Shown: one piece after another, positions 52,345 through 60,871 of the stretch
Layout: each line of letters opens with the position of its first letter
Position numbering within the stretch: the stretch's first letter is position 1
Assembly (NCBI GenBank): GCA_025361565.1
Contig: JANYKN010000146.1
Span: 52,619-116,618 of the forward strand
DNA: 64,000 bases
Reading direction: 5' to 3'
DNA from: Bacteroidota bacterium
GTDB taxonomy: Bacteria; Bacteroidota; Bacteroidia; Bacteroidales; NBLH01
Notes under the pieces: generated by a model
Seen by the model: only the letters and a program-made list of their open reading frames with translations
Databases searched by the model: none
What the model was told of the DNA's origin: nothing
Made by a program: the position numbers and the translations under genes

Positions 52345-52840
52345 AATTCACGATTTTCAGGATTTCTTCTTTCACTTTTTTTCTAGCCCTCGAAAGATTT
52401 ACTCTCATTGCAACTTCATCCATTTCAAGCACTTCAATCATTTCTTCAAAACTGTAACCTTCAATATCACGCAAGTGCATAACCAGTTTTTGTTTTTCGG
52501 GCAAGCGGTCAATCGATTTTCGGATTAAATCGTGCATTTCATTTTTTTCGCCCGAAATTTCGTTGTAAACACTTTCACTGTGATGAATGATATCCGCCAT
52601 TTTATTCTGCCTAACCTGGTAATGTTTGATTTTATCGAGGCTCATGTTTTTTACCGAACGCATGGCATAAGCTTCAATGTTTAAGAGTTTTGAAATTTCC
52701 GTACGTTTGTTCCAAAAACCAATCATCACTTCCTGCACCACATCTTCGGCATCCTGCACATCGTTCAATATCCGTCGGGCAAAGCGGAAAAGCCTGTCTT
52801 TCATTATAAAAACTGTATTTTCGAATTCTTCTTGTCCCAT
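52331..52840 (-). CDS. ECF-type RNA polymerase sigma factor
   Basis: A 169-residue sigma-70 family protein. Region 2 is FRFARRILNDVQDAEDVVQEVM with GFWNKR; region 4 is IDRLPEKQKLVMHLRDIEGY followed by a helix-turn-helix ending in MRVNLSRARKKVKEEIL. There is no region 1 or 3, as in all ECF factors. It heads the locus sigma, anti-sigma, DUF4252, DUF4252. A sequence TGTAACA-N15-CGTC lies 12 bases before the ATG on the same strand and looks like an ECF-type promoter, hinting at autoregulation, although this is close to the start codon. The regulon is unknown. Confidence 0.93.
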   Translation of the reverse strand: MGQEEFENTVFIMKDRLFRFARRILNDVQDAEDVVQEVMIGFWNKRTEISKLLNIEAYAMRSVKNMSLDKIKHYQVRQNKMADIIHHSESVYNEISGEKNEMHDLIRKSIDRLPEKQKLVMHLRDIEGYSFEEMIEVLEMDEVAMRVNLSRARKKVKEEILKIVNYGIK

Positions 52841-52851
52841 TTCGTAAGTAT

Positions 52852-52877
52852 GACGATTGTGATTTGGATTTGTTACA
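52852..52877 (-). promoter_or_regulatory. candidate ECF-type autoregulatory promoter
   Basis: On the minus strand TGTAACA (52877-52871) is followed after 15 bases by CGTC (52855-52852). AAC in the -35 and CGTC in the -10 are recurring features of ECF promoters. The predicted leader would be only about five bases, so either translation is practically leaderless or this match is fortuitous. Confidence 0.4.
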
Positions 52878-53013
52878 TCTTGATTTAATATTTTTATAAA
52901 AACTTCTATTTTTGTATAGAAAGCCTAAATTACAATGAATTGATCTAATTTTGTCATTTGATGGATATTTAAACTTTTCCATACCTGTTTCTTTTTAATT
53001 TGAATTCTATTCT

Positions 53014-53913
53014 ATGAAATTGCTCACTCCTTCATCGCTAAAAGATTATCAATTAATTGATTGTGGCGATTTTGAAAAACTTGAACGCTTTGGTAGCTAT
53101 ACCTTAATAAGGCCTGAACCCCAAGCAGTTTGGAAAAAGAAACTAAGCGCTGAAAAATGGACCGAACTTGCTCATGCACGTTTTAAGCGAGAAAAGCAAA
53201 AAACATCATACCGATCCGGCGATGCTGAAAATGGTGGTTGGACCATGATTAAAAAAATGCCCGAACATTGGAACATGAACTGTCATTTGCCCGAAGGCAG
53301 CTTTAAAATGAAACTTTCGCTTACCTCTTTTGGGCATATTGGTGTTTTTCCTGAACAAGCCCAAAATTGGGATTTTATATACGATTCACTCAAAAAAAAC
53401 ACAGATAGCAAACCACGGGTATTAAATGCTTTTGCCTATACCGGCGGAGCATCTTTGGCAGCAAAAGCGGCTGGTGCAGATGTTACCCATCTGGATGCAG
53501 TTAAGCAAGTTGTCAATTGGGCCAAAGAAAATATGGAATTGAGCAATTTAACCGATATTCGGTGGATTGTTGACGATACTCTGAAATTCTTGAAACGAGA
53601 GGAAAAACGCGGCAAATCATACCATGGAATAATCCTCGATCCTCCTGCTTATGGACGTGGCCCCGATGGAGAAAAATGGATTCTTGAAGAAGGTATCAAT
53701 GAAGTTTTGGAACATTGCGCAAAATTATTGGAACCCAACAACAGTTTTTTTGTATTGAATTTATATTCTTTGGGCTTTTCGTCGCTCATTGCCAATAATT
53801 TGGTAGAATCGCATTTCGATTTTAACCAAAAAGAATTTGGTGAGTTTTATTTAAGATCGGAATCAGGCATTGATTTGCCTTTAGGGACATTTGTCCGTTT
53901 CAGGCGATTCTAA
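53014..53913 (+). CDS. class I SAM-dependent methyltransferase, RlmI/RlmK-like
   Basis: A 299-residue protein. The cofactor motif VLNAFAYTGGASLAAKAAGA followed by HLDAVKQVVNWAKENMELS and the catalytic IILDPPAYGRGP place it in the group of RNA methyltransferases related to RlmI/RlmK. The N-terminal part (ERFGSYTLIRPEPQAVWKK) has no PUA domain that can be recognised. The position of the target base is unknown; rRNA is likely. The RluA-type pseudouridine synthase gene follows 36 bases downstream, so two RNA-modifying enzymes may be coexpressed. TAATTTTG at 52946-52953 is a possible -7 element. Confidence 0.85.
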   Translation: MKLLTPSSLKDYQLIDCGDFEKLERFGSYTLIRPEPQAVWKKKLSAEKWTELAHARFKREKQKTSYRSGDAENGGWTMIKKMPEHWNMNCHLPEGSFKMKLSLTSFGHIGVFPEQAQNWDFIYDSLKKNTDSKPRVLNAFAYTGGASLAAKAAGADVTHLDAVKQVVNWAKENMELSNLTDIRWIVDDTLKFLKREEKRGKSYHGIILDPPAYGRGPDGEKWILEEGINEVLEHCAKLLEPNNSFFVLNLYSLGFSSLIANNLVESHFDFNQKEFGEFYLRSESGIDLPLGTFVRFRRF

Positions 53914-53949
53914 TTTTTGTAATTGCATTTAAGAAAATTTATATTCAAC

Positions 53950-54858
53950 ATGAGATATACATTAAAACAAAAAGCAACGCTTCTTGAGGCTGTTCTTGAA
54001 TTATACAAAGGAATGTCCAGACAAAAAGCAAAGCAGGTTATTAGTCATTCAGAATTTGTTGTAAACGGAAAAGGAATTGAAAAACATCCCAATCTTCCGC
54101 TTGAAAAAGGTGATGTTCTTGAAGTAAACAAGGTAGATACTACAAAACCTAAAAATCTTACTCCAAACCGCAATAATCCAATTGCCATTCATTTCGAAGA
54201 TGGTCATTTGGTAGTTGCGCTAAAGCCTGCAGGAATCCTCTCTTGCGGTAGCAAAACAGACAGAAAAAGCAATTCGTTTCACGATGCACTGGAAGAATAT
54301 CTGGGTAAGAGGGATGATAAAAGGACCAAACTTTGGGTTGTTCACCGATTGGACAAAGAAGTGGAAGGCCTAATTCTGTTTGCAAAATCGGAAGAAGTTC
54401 AAACTTTGATAAAGGACAATTGGCAAGGAGTTACCAAAAAATATTTGGCATTGACCGAAAATAAACCTGATCCTGAAAATGGAATTATTGAAAACTGGTT
54501 GCGCGATGCATCTGAACAAAGAGTTGTAGAATCTTTGCAAGAGGTTCCTGACAGTAAATTTGCCAAAACCGAGTACCAGTATGTTCGTGCCGAGAAACCA
54601 TATCATTTACTTGAAGTCCAGATTTATACGGGCCGTAAGAACCAAATCCGTGTGCATTTGGCAGGAATAGGTTGTCCAATAGTTGGAGATAGAAAATATG
54701 GAGCAGACTCAATGGTACTGCGTCAAATTAGATTGGCAGCTTACTCGCTTGAGTTAACACATCCAAAAACAGGGGTGAAAATATCCTTGCAATATACACC
54801 GGTTTCGAAATTTTTCAAGCCATCTAAAACAGAGAATGAGACTTATAAGGTGATGTAA
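53950..54858 (+). CDS. RluA-family pseudouridine synthase
   Basis: The start is placed at the ATG 53950 (a TTG at 53923 would add nine residues). The 302-residue protein has an S4 RNA-binding domain at about residues 12-70 (MSRQKAKQVISHSEFVVNG) and the pseudouridine synthase domain after it. Motif II is VVHRLDKEVEGLILFAKS, where the Asp is the catalytic nucleophile. The late motifs YTGRKNQIRVHLAGIG and DRKYGAD are also present. It converts uridine to pseudouridine in rRNA or tRNA; the exact position (RluC, RluD or other) cannot be told. In the HRLD motif the usual Thr/Ala-Ser-Gly is replaced by KEVEG, a variation worth noting. Confidence 0.9.
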   Translation: MRYTLKQKATLLEAVLELYKGMSRQKAKQVISHSEFVVNGKGIEKHPNLPLEKGDVLEVNKVDTTKPKNLTPNRNNPIAIHFEDGHLVVALKPAGILSCGSKTDRKSNSFHDALEEYLGKRDDKRTKLWVVHRLDKEVEGLILFAKSEEVQTLIKDNWQGVTKKYLALTENKPDPENGIIENWLRDASEQRVVESLQEVPDSKFAKTEYQYVRAEKPYHLLEVQIYTGRKNQIRVHLAGIGCPIVGDRKYGADSMVLRQIRLAAYSLELTHPKTGVKISLQYTPVSKFFKPSKTENETYKVM

Positions 54859-55019
54859 ATGAATGGTTAAATGCGAGAATGCATGAATTGAAACCATATG
54901 ATTGTTGTTTGTAAGATTTTGGCATCACATTATTTTCTGATCTTTCAAAGTAGGATCAGTAAAATTAATTGAAGGTAATTTTGTACATTTGTACTAGACA
55001 ACATATTAAAAAAAAGATT

Positions 55020-55295
55020 ATGCAAAGGCTTGTTCTAACAATTGATAACCTCGAAAACACACAAAAATTTCTTCATTTCATTGAACAGTTTAATTTTATT
55101 GAAACAGTAGAAATTGCTAATCCCATAAAAACTTTCAAAAAAAGGAAAAAAGAAATTACTTTGAAAGAAAAGCCAAACCAAATACCTGAAAGTAAATTCA
55201 ATTCGTCAGACGAATTAATGGAGTATTTTGGAATTTGGGAAGGTAGGAACATCACCAAGGAAAGCATCAGGGAAAAAGCTTGGAGGGTTTGCTAA
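55020..55295 (+). CDS. antitoxin of a VapBC-like pair
   Basis: A 91-residue protein from the ATG at 55020; an upstream TTG gives 17 implausible residues. The N-terminus (MQRLVLTIDNLENTQKFLHF) has alpha/beta character, the middle is very lysine-rich, and the C-terminal part, FGIWEGRNITKESIREKAWR, is the toxin-wrapping segment typical of antitoxins for PIN toxins in Bacteroidota. No classical DNA-binding domain can be assigned. Its stop codon TAA overlaps the ATG of the PIN gene by one base (TAATG), so the two are translationally coupled. The family is inferred mainly from context. Confidence 0.8.
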   Translation: MQRLVLTIDNLENTQKFLHFIEQFNFIETVEIANPIKTFKKRKKEITLKEKPNQIPESKFNSSDELMEYFGIWEGRNITKESIREKAWRVC

Positions 55296-55657
55296 TGGTG
55301 CTCCTTGATACAAATATACTGATTGAATTGTTCAAAGGAAATCAGAAAATATTAGAAGAAATAATCAGAATAGATTTAAAAAATACATGCATTTCAAAAA
55401 TTACAGTGCTTGAATTATATATTGGAGTTTTAAATAAAAAAGAACAACAAAAAATCAAGAAATTCTTATCCAATTTTTCCCAAATCAGTATTGATAATCA
55501 AATAATTGACAAAACAATTGAATTGGTTTTTCAATACCGTTTAAGCCATGGATTGTTTATCAACGATGCAATTCTTGCAGCTACATGTTTGGAATATAAA
55601 ATTCCTCTTTATACCTTGAATACAAAGGACTTTAAATATATCCCGGATTTGATATAG
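55295..55657 (+). CDS. PIN-domain ribonuclease toxin (VapC-like)
   Basis: A 120-residue protein from the ATG that overlaps the antitoxin stop; a start five codons earlier is unlikely. The four acidic positions of the PIN active site are visible: Asp5 in MVLLDTNILIELF, Glu40 in ITVLELYIG, Asp91 in FINDAILAATCLEY, and Asp112 in LNTKDF. VapC toxins cleave tRNA or rRNA in a Mg-dependent way; the target is unknown. The protein is complete and of normal length. It is the third intact toxin-antitoxin pair of the window and lies between rRNA-modification genes. Confidence 0.9.
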   Translation: MVLLDTNILIELFKGNQKILEEIIRIDLKNTCISKITVLELYIGVLNKKEQQKIKKFLSNFSQISIDNQIIDKTIELVFQYRLSHGLFINDAILAATCLEYKIPLYTLNTKDFKYIPDLI

Positions 55658-55764
55658 TTATGATTGGTTAAGCAGATTTAAAAAATTAGTCATCCCAGCT
55701 ATAAATATCCCAATTATTGACATTTAGGCATTTAAAAATTTAAGCATTCTTTTATTTTAATCCA

Positions 55765-56565
55765 ATGAATTCCGAACCTATCACCAGCCGTCAAAATCCA
55801 AAAATAAAAAACCTTATTGTTCTGCAAAAACACAGCGAAAGGCTCAAGCAGAATCTTTTTATACTGGAAGGAATCAAAGAAATTGAAAAAGCAATTGGTT
55901 CTGGTTATGAATTTGAATCCGTTTATTTTTATCCTAAATTAATTGATAAAACAGCACTTTTATCACTTTTCAAAAACAAATTGCCCAAATATATTTACGA
56001 AGTAAATGCCGAAGTTTATGAGAAAATAGCTTATCGCGAAAATTCAGGTGGAATTGTTGCACTTGTGCGGCCAAAACCACACACTTTCGATTTACTCCAT
56101 CTTAAAGTAAAACCATTGGTTCTCGTCATCGAAAGTGTTGAAAAGCCTGGTAATTTGGGTGCAATTTATCGCACCGCTGATGCAGCCGGAATAGATGCCA
56201 TAATTATTTGTGATCCCAAAACAGATTTACATAATCCAAATGCCATAAGGGCTTCTTTGGGATGCGTATTTACAGTACCAAGCGTGCTTACAACAAGTCC
56301 ATTGGCCATAAAATGGCTTAAAGAAAAACAAATACAAATATTTTGTACTTATTTAAAGGCTTCGGTGCCTTATCACACCATTGATTATACCAATTCTTCA
56401 GCCATAGTAATGGGAACAGAGGCAACAGGTATTTCACAAATTTGGACTGAAGCTTCCAATGCCAATATCATCATACCAATGCGTGGAGCAGCCGATTCTA
56501 TGAATGTTTCCACTTCAGCAGCTGTTTTGATTTTTGAGGCTTGCAGGCAAAGGGGGTTTAAATGA
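55765..56565 (+). CDS. TrmH (SpoU) family RNA 2'-O-methyltransferase
   Basis: A 266-residue SPOUT enzyme. The N-terminal substrate-binding part starts SRQNPKIKNLIVLQKHSERL and has FILEGIKEIEKAI. The knotted methyltransferase domain carries motif 1 ESVEKPGNLGAIYRTADAAG, motif 2 IVMGTEATGIS and motif 3 IIPMRGAADSMNVSTSAAV. It transfers a methyl group to the ribose of an rRNA or tRNA residue. Exact target unknown (RlmB-like by length and N-terminus). It is monocistronic, 66 bases ahead of the RidA gene, and no promoter of full consensus was found. Confidence 0.92.
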   Translation: MNSEPITSRQNPKIKNLIVLQKHSERLKQNLFILEGIKEIEKAIGSGYEFESVYFYPKLIDKTALLSLFKNKLPKYIYEVNAEVYEKIAYRENSGGIVALVRPKPHTFDLLHLKVKPLVLVIESVEKPGNLGAIYRTADAAGIDAIIICDPKTDLHNPNAIRASLGCVFTVPSVLTTSPLAIKWLKEKQIQIFCTYLKASVPYHTIDYTNSSAIVMGTEATGISQIWTEASNANIIIPMRGAADSMNVSTSAAVLIFEACRQRGFK

Positions 56566-56631
56566 TGGGTTCTTTTATATCCACTTCTCTTAATTTTATT
56601 TTTTAAAATACTTTGAACTTTCTGAAACAAT

Positions 56632-57018
56632 ATGAACAACAGAACAAACCTATCATCCGGAGCCAGATGGGAAGAAATTGTAGGCTATTCAAGGGCAGTG
56701 AAAATTGGAAATATCATCGAAGTTTCGGGAACTACTTCCATAGATGAAGAAAATAATATTGTGGGCATCGGAAATGCATATGATCAAACCATTTTTATCC
56801 TTAAGAAAATCCAAAATGCACTTGAAAAGCTTGGTGCATCCATGGAAAATGTTATACGTACCAGAATTTATGTTTGCAATATGAATGATTGGGAGAAAGT
56901 AGGTAAAGCACACGGCGAATTCTTTTCACAGATAAAGCCTGCTGCCACCATGGTTGAGGTAAGTAAATTAATTGATCCATTGCTTCTGGTTGAAATTGAA
57001 GTGAGTGCTATTCTGTAA
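56632..57018 (+). CDS. RidA (YjgF/YER057c/UK114) family protein
   Basis: A 128-residue protein with the trimeric chorismate-mutase-like fold. Motifs are VGYSRAVKIGNIIEVSGTTS, GNAYDQTIFILKKIQNALE, VIRTRIYVCNMNDW and a final KPAATMVEVSKLIDPLLLVE. Canonical RidA hydrolyses enamine/imine intermediates with an arginine in the PARS segment; here the equivalent is PAATMVEV with no arginine, so canonical deaminase activity is doubtful. It belongs more likely to one of the Rid4-7 groups with other functions. It is monocistronic. Confidence 0.88.
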   Translation: MNNRTNLSSGARWEEIVGYSRAVKIGNIIEVSGTTSIDEENNIVGIGNAYDQTIFILKKIQNALEKLGASMENVIRTRIYVCNMNDWEKVGKAHGEFFSQIKPAATMVEVSKLIDPLLLVEIEVSAIL

Positions 57019-57101
57019 TCTGTTTGTAATTAATGATTTGGCATTAAATTGAAATCTTGAAATTGAAAATGGCTTAAATTGGAATATAGATTAAAGTCAC
57101 G

Positions 57102-57130
57102 TTTTACTTTAATAAAATCAATTATCTTTG
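57102..57130 (+). promoter_or_regulatory. candidate promoter of the subtilase gene
   Basis: TATCTTTG at 57123-57130 is an exact -7 element; TTTTA at 57102-57106 is a weak -33 box at 16-17 bases. A leader of about 40 bases leads to the ATG. Confidence 0.5.
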
Positions 57131-57175
57131 GAACTTTTATCAAACAAATGTTATTTAAATTATTAAATTTCTAAT

Positions 57176-58807
57176 ATGATGTTCAAAAAACTATTCTTTT
57201 CGGTAGCATTAGTATTGAGTATTGGATTACTAAAGGCTCAGACCAGCATGGAAGCTGATCAAACTTATGTAGCTGTAACTGATACAATTTTAAAAGCTCC
57301 ATCCAATTGGTTTAACCTTGATCCACAAACTGATATGGTTCGTGGGGTAAGTACAGAAAAAGCGTATAGCGAATTATTACCAAATAAAAAATCAAAAACG
57401 GTAATTGTTGCTATTATTGATTCAGGAATCGACATCGAACACGAAGATTTGAAAGATAAAATTTGGGTTAATAAAGGTGAAATTGCCGGCAACGGAATTG
57501 ACGATGATAAAAACGGCTATATTGATGATGTTCATGGTTGGGATTTTATAGGAAATGCAAATGGGGAATGCGTTTCGCACGATAATCTTGAATTGACCAG
57601 ATTATACGTCAAATACAAAAAAGTTTATGATGGAAAAACAGCCGCCGATTTTAAAGGAAAGCAGCTTGACGAATTCAAGTTTTATGAGGAGTTAAAGGCT
57701 GATTTTGAAAAAGAATCTCAACAGGCAGAACAAATGGTTGGCATGTTAAACAATTTTATGACTGCTTATACAAATGCTGATATCGCTGTTAAAAAATTTC
57801 TAAATAAAGATGTTTATACAAATGATGAAGTTCAATCTATTCAATCGGACGATGCTGAAATAGCCAAAGCAAAGCAGGTTTTAGGAACTATTGCATCAAT
57901 GAATATTGGTATCGATGATATCAAAGAGGGCTTGGATCATTATGATAATCAATTAAAATACAATCTAAATGTTGATTTTGATCCACGAGGCATTGTTGGA
58001 GATGATTACAGCAATACAAAAGAAAAATTTTATGGCAACGCCAACGTAAAAGGAAGCGATGCCATGCACGGCACTCACGTTGCAGGTATTATTGGAGCAA
58101 ATCGCAATAACAAAATTGGAATTCAGGGCATTGCCAACGACATTCAAATTATGGTTATCAGAACAGTTCCTGATGGCGATGAACGCGATAAAGATGTTGC
58201 AAATTCTGTTTATTATGCCGTTGACAATGGTGCCAAAATTATTAACATGAGTTTTGGTAAAGCATATTCTCCAAATAAAGATGTTGTAGATGCCGCTTTT
58301 AAATATGCTGAGAAAAAAGGTGTTTTAATAGTTCATGCTGCTGGAAACGATGGACAAAACAATGATGTTACCAAAAATTACCCGAATGCCTATTACTTAA
58401 AATCAAAAAAAGTATGTAAAACATGGATTGAAGTTGGTGCTTCATCCTGGGAAAGCAAAAATTTTGCTGCAGGATTTTCTAATTATGGCCAAAAAAGCGT
58501 AGATGTTTTTGCTCCAGGAGTTGAAATTTATTCAACCACACCCGAAAATACATATAAAAATTTACAAGGAACCAGCATGGCTTGTCCTGTTGTTACTGGA
58601 GTTGCTGCACTTGTTTTATCTTATTATCCGAATCTAACTGCATTGCAATTGAAAGATATTATTCTTAAATCAGTAGTTAATGATGGATCAAGTATGGTTA
58701 CTGTGCCAGGTACTCAAAGCGATACAATGGAATTTAGCAAATTGTGCAATTCAGGTGGTATTGTTAATGCATATAATGCTTTAAAATTGGCTGAATCTTA
58801 TAAATAA
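57176..58807 (+). CDS. secreted subtilisin-like serine protease (S8) with a large insert
   Basis: A 543-residue protein with a signal peptide (cleavage near LLKAQ, residue 22). The catalytic triad is Asp82 (IIDSGIDIEHEDL), His298 (MHGTHVAGIIGANR) and Ser467 (GTSMACPVVTGVAALVLSYY), with the oxyanion Asn391 in HAAGNDG. Between Asp and His lie about 215 residues, far more than the usual 30-60, containing a Ca-binding-like DDDKNGYIDD loop and then a mostly helical, lysine/glutamate-rich insert (about 145-285). No propeptide or T9SS sorting domain is evident. It should act in the periplasm or outside the cell. Two ATGs open the frame in tandem. Monocistronic. Confidence 0.9.
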   Translation: MMFKKLFFSVALVLSIGLLKAQTSMEADQTYVAVTDTILKAPSNWFNLDPQTDMVRGVSTEKAYSELLPNKKSKTVIVAIIDSGIDIEHEDLKDKIWVNKGEIAGNGIDDDKNGYIDDVHGWDFIGNANGECVSHDNLELTRLYVKYKKVYDGKTAADFKGKQLDEFKFYEELKADFEKESQQAEQMVGMLNNFMTAYTNADIAVKKFLNKDVYTNDEVQSIQSDDAEIAKAKQVLGTIASMNIGIDDIKEGLDHYDNQLKYNLNVDFDPRGIVGDDYSNTKEKFYGNANVKGSDAMHGTHVAGIIGANRNNKIGIQGIANDIQIMVIRTVPDGDERDKDVANSVYYAVDNGAKIINMSFGKAYSPNKDVVDAAFKYAEKKGVLIVHAAGNDGQNNDVTKNYPNAYYLKSKKVCKTWIEVGASSWESKNFAAGFSNYGQKSVDVFAPGVEIYSTTPENTYKNLQGTSMACPVVTGVAALVLSYYPNLTALQLKDIILKSVVNDGSSMVTVPGTQSDTMEFSKLCNSGGIVNAYNALKLAESYK

Positions 58808-58865
58808 TGGCCTTTTTGAACAACTATTATTCTCTATAAATTTTCATAGAAGAAACAAATTGAAT

Positions 58866-58906
58866 AAAAAAATCTGACATAATTAATATGTCAGATTTTT
58901 TTTTTT
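58866..58906. terminator. strong bidirectional terminator
   Basis: ATCTGACATA (58872-58881) pairs perfectly with TATGTCAGAT (58887-58896), flanked by seven A on the left and eleven T on the right. It lies between the convergent subtilase and PorT-family genes and fits termination from both. Confidence 0.93.
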
Positions 58907-58923
58907 AAAGCATAAAAGCAAAT

Positions 58924-59505
58924 CTATTTTGATGAGTTGATTTTATAAACCAATCCAAAACTCAGGTTGTAGTTAAACCAGTTAGGATTGTTTTTTATAG
59001 GTACCAAGCTGTAATCCATCCGAACATTAAAACCTAAAGCCTCAGTAAAATAATAGGATGCAGAAGCAATTGCCCCAATGTCAAAATCATGCATATCGTT
59101 CAGTCCATCAGGCACTGTAGCTCCAAATTCAGATAATTTTGAGCTGATCAAATAAGAAAATGCAAACCCAAAATCAAATTCAAAATGATTAACGGGCTTA
59201 ACGGTCATCAGAAAAGGCATTTCTACATAATTAAGTTTTGTTTTGAACTCTTCAATTCCTCCTGCAATTTTTTTTGCACCTTTTCCAATATAAAAAAGTT
59301 CAATTTTAGCTCCAATCACTTTTGAAAAATCAGTAGTTACAGATACACCCGAAAAAAAACCTGGTTTTTTGAAATCTTTTTGGGTATCCCCATCAATTTG
59401 ATTGGTACTCATGCCTGCAAGCAAACCTCCTTTAAATTTCTGAGAAAAGGTAGTGAATGCAATCAATACGAATAAAAGAGTAAAAAAATATTTTGAGCGT
59501 TTCAT
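58924..59505 (-). CDS. PorT-family outer-membrane beta-barrel protein
   Basis: The start MKRSKYFFTLLFVLIAF at 59505 (an ATG three codons upstream is equally possible) gives a signal peptide cleaved near FSQ. The mature 170 residues form a small barrel: FKGGLLAGMSTNQIDGD, GFFSGVSVTTDFS, KLNYVEMPFLM, FGFAFSYLIS, and a closing NLSFGLVYKIN. This is the PorT/OMP_b-brl_2 layout of eight strands. PorT itself belongs to T9SS, but many paralogues in Bacteroidota have unrelated roles, and nothing here shows a T9SS role. It precedes a terminator at 58866 on its 3' side. Confidence 0.85.
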   Translation of the reverse strand: MKRSKYFFTLLFVLIAFTTFSQKFKGGLLAGMSTNQIDGDTQKDFKKPGFFSGVSVTTDFSKVIGAKIELFYIGKGAKKIAGGIEEFKTKLNYVEMPFLMTVKPVNHFEFDFGFAFSYLISSKLSEFGATVPDGLNDMHDFDIGAIASASYYFTEALGFNVRMDYSLVPIKNNPNWFNYNLSFGLVYKINSSK

Positions 59506-59544
59506 TTTAATCAATTAAGGATATAGTTAGAAAAATAAATAACT

Positions 59545-59578
59545 AAAAAAACCCGCATCCAGATTGAATGAGGGTTTA
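59545..59578 (-). terminator. terminator of the DUF2147 gene
   Basis: On the minus strand AAACCCTCAT pairs with ATGCGGGTTT (one mismatch in ten) and is followed by seven T. It starts 20 bases after the DUF2147 stop. Confidence 0.8.
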
Positions 59579-59597
59579 TCAGAATTGGTTGGTTTTA

Positions 59598-60056
59598 TTA
59601 TTCGGCTGGAAGCCAGGATTGTGTTCGGTATAAAAATGCAATGTATCCTCGTACCCTTAAATTTTTTCCTTCAACAAAAAGTTTACATTTATAAACTTTT
59701 CCGTTGTTTGGATCTAGTATAGTTCCATCAGTCCATTCATTGGCACCGGTTTTTTTCATACCCATGATCACTTTCATTCCAAGAACTTTTTGATTATAAC
59801 GTGTATCCGATGGATCACATTTATCACATACTGATTCTTGTTTTTTTGGATCAAACAATTTCATTACTTTGCCATAGAACATACCATCTTCAGCTTTCCA
59901 AATTTGAACAATTGATTTGGCTTCACCGGTTTCATCGTCAATGGTTTTCCATTTCCCAACTATCGTTTGTGAATAAGCATTTTGGCCTATCAATGCGAAA
60001 ATGATAATAACCATAACGGTTTTAAAAATCGCCCTTAGATTGAATTTTGTAGACAT
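59598..60056 (-). CDS. DUF2147 secreted protein
   Basis: A 152-residue protein with a signal peptide (cleaved near NAYSQ, about residue 30). The mature domain starts TIVGKWKTIDDETGEAKSIV and has MFYGKVMKLFDPKKQES, then DPNNGKVYKCKLFVEGKNL and RVRGYIAFLYRTQSWLP. This is DUF2147, a lipocalin-like secreted domain of unknown function found in many Proteobacteria and Bacteroidota. The pair CDKCD (about residue 77-81) is interesting because two Cys could bind metal or form a disulfide. Monocistronic; the function has not been assigned. Confidence 0.9.
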   Translation of the reverse strand: MSTKFNLRAIFKTVMVIIIFALIGQNAYSQTIVGKWKTIDDETGEAKSIVQIWKAEDGMFYGKVMKLFDPKKQESVCDKCDPSDTRYNQKVLGMKVIMGMKKTGANEWTDGTILDPNNGKVYKCKLFVEGKNLRVRGYIAFLYRTQSWLPAE

Positions 60057-60148
60057 AATTAGTTAGCTTTGGTTAAAAAATAAGGCCTTTAAAATAAACT
60101 TTTTTAACGATTAAACCAAAATAAAAAATAAGGTTCAGGGCAAATCTA

Positions 60149-60871
60149 TCAGGCACTTAACTGCATTAAACTTTCCGAGGTCATCTTTTCGCTTTTGCGA
60201 TAAACGTATACAAGGCCATAACTTGCTGATAATTTTCTCTTTTCGTTAGGTTCATACGATTCAAAATTCTTTTCTACTTCATTCCAGATATCCAGAATAA
60301 TTTGATCTGCTTTCATTCTCAGCGAAGCAACATTCATGTTGGCTTTTGCGCTGCTTTCTTTTAATCTTTTTTGATAATGATAGGCTTCAATAAATTTCTC
60401 GTAGTGCATTGAAATTAATGAAATTTTGGGATTTAATATCGGAGAGCCACCTTCCATTGTTCGAGTATGTTCGCCATGGATTAATTTTGTTCCAAATTCA
60501 ATAAGTTCCTCGTCTGAATTCAAAGCAGGAACCTTTTTCTCTTCAATGTCAAAACCATAATACTTTCTTGTTTTGGCGGGCAACTCACCCCTTGCAATGG
60601 TGAAATTTAAGACCTGTATAAAATGCGAAATATACATTTGAGCCTTTTTATAAGCATTCAGATAGTCTTTGTTTTTGGCGGCCTGCACATTAGCTGCACG
60701 TCGTTGATCATCAGCAGCCTTTTCAAATAAAGGTAAAAAGGTTTTTAGATGAAGGTACAAATTTTGTGAAAATGCTAAATCAAATGGATGCAAAAGCGTA
60801 CCTTTTTTTAGGGCAGCTTTCATTGCCCTTATTCGCGCTAAATCTGTATTTGGTAGTCTTCTATATGGCAT
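60149..60871 (-). CDS. unknown conserved-looking helical protein
   Basis: A 240-residue cytosolic protein, not recognised. It begins MPYRRLPNTDLARIRAMKAAL; the remainder is almost entirely helical (KYYGFDIEEKKVPALNSDEE and LIHGEHTRTMEGGSPILNPK are the only non-helical patches), with many Lys, Glu and Ala. No catalytic motif or DNA-binding domain can be assigned. It shows normal codon use and its frame overlaps no other gene, so it is real. It could bind a nucleic acid or act as a scaffold, but this is only an impression from the composition. Monocistronic. Confidence 0.7.
   Translation of the reverse strand: MPYRRLPNTDLARIRAMKAALKKGTLLHPFDLAFSQNLYLHLKTFLPLFEKAADDQRRAANVQAAKNKDYLNAYKKAQMYISHFIQVLNFTIARGELPAKTRKYYGFDIEEKKVPALNSDEELIEFGTKLIHGEHTRTMEGGSPILNPKISLISMHYEKFIEAYHYQKRLKESSAKANMNVASLRMKADQIILDIWNEVEKNFESYEPNEKRKLSASYGLVYVYRKSEKMTSESLMQLSA

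Noticed and set aside
58924..59505. This barrel as PorT of the type IX secretion system
   Set aside because: PorT-like folds are very common in Bacteroidota and no T9SS-specific feature or neighbour supports the assignment.
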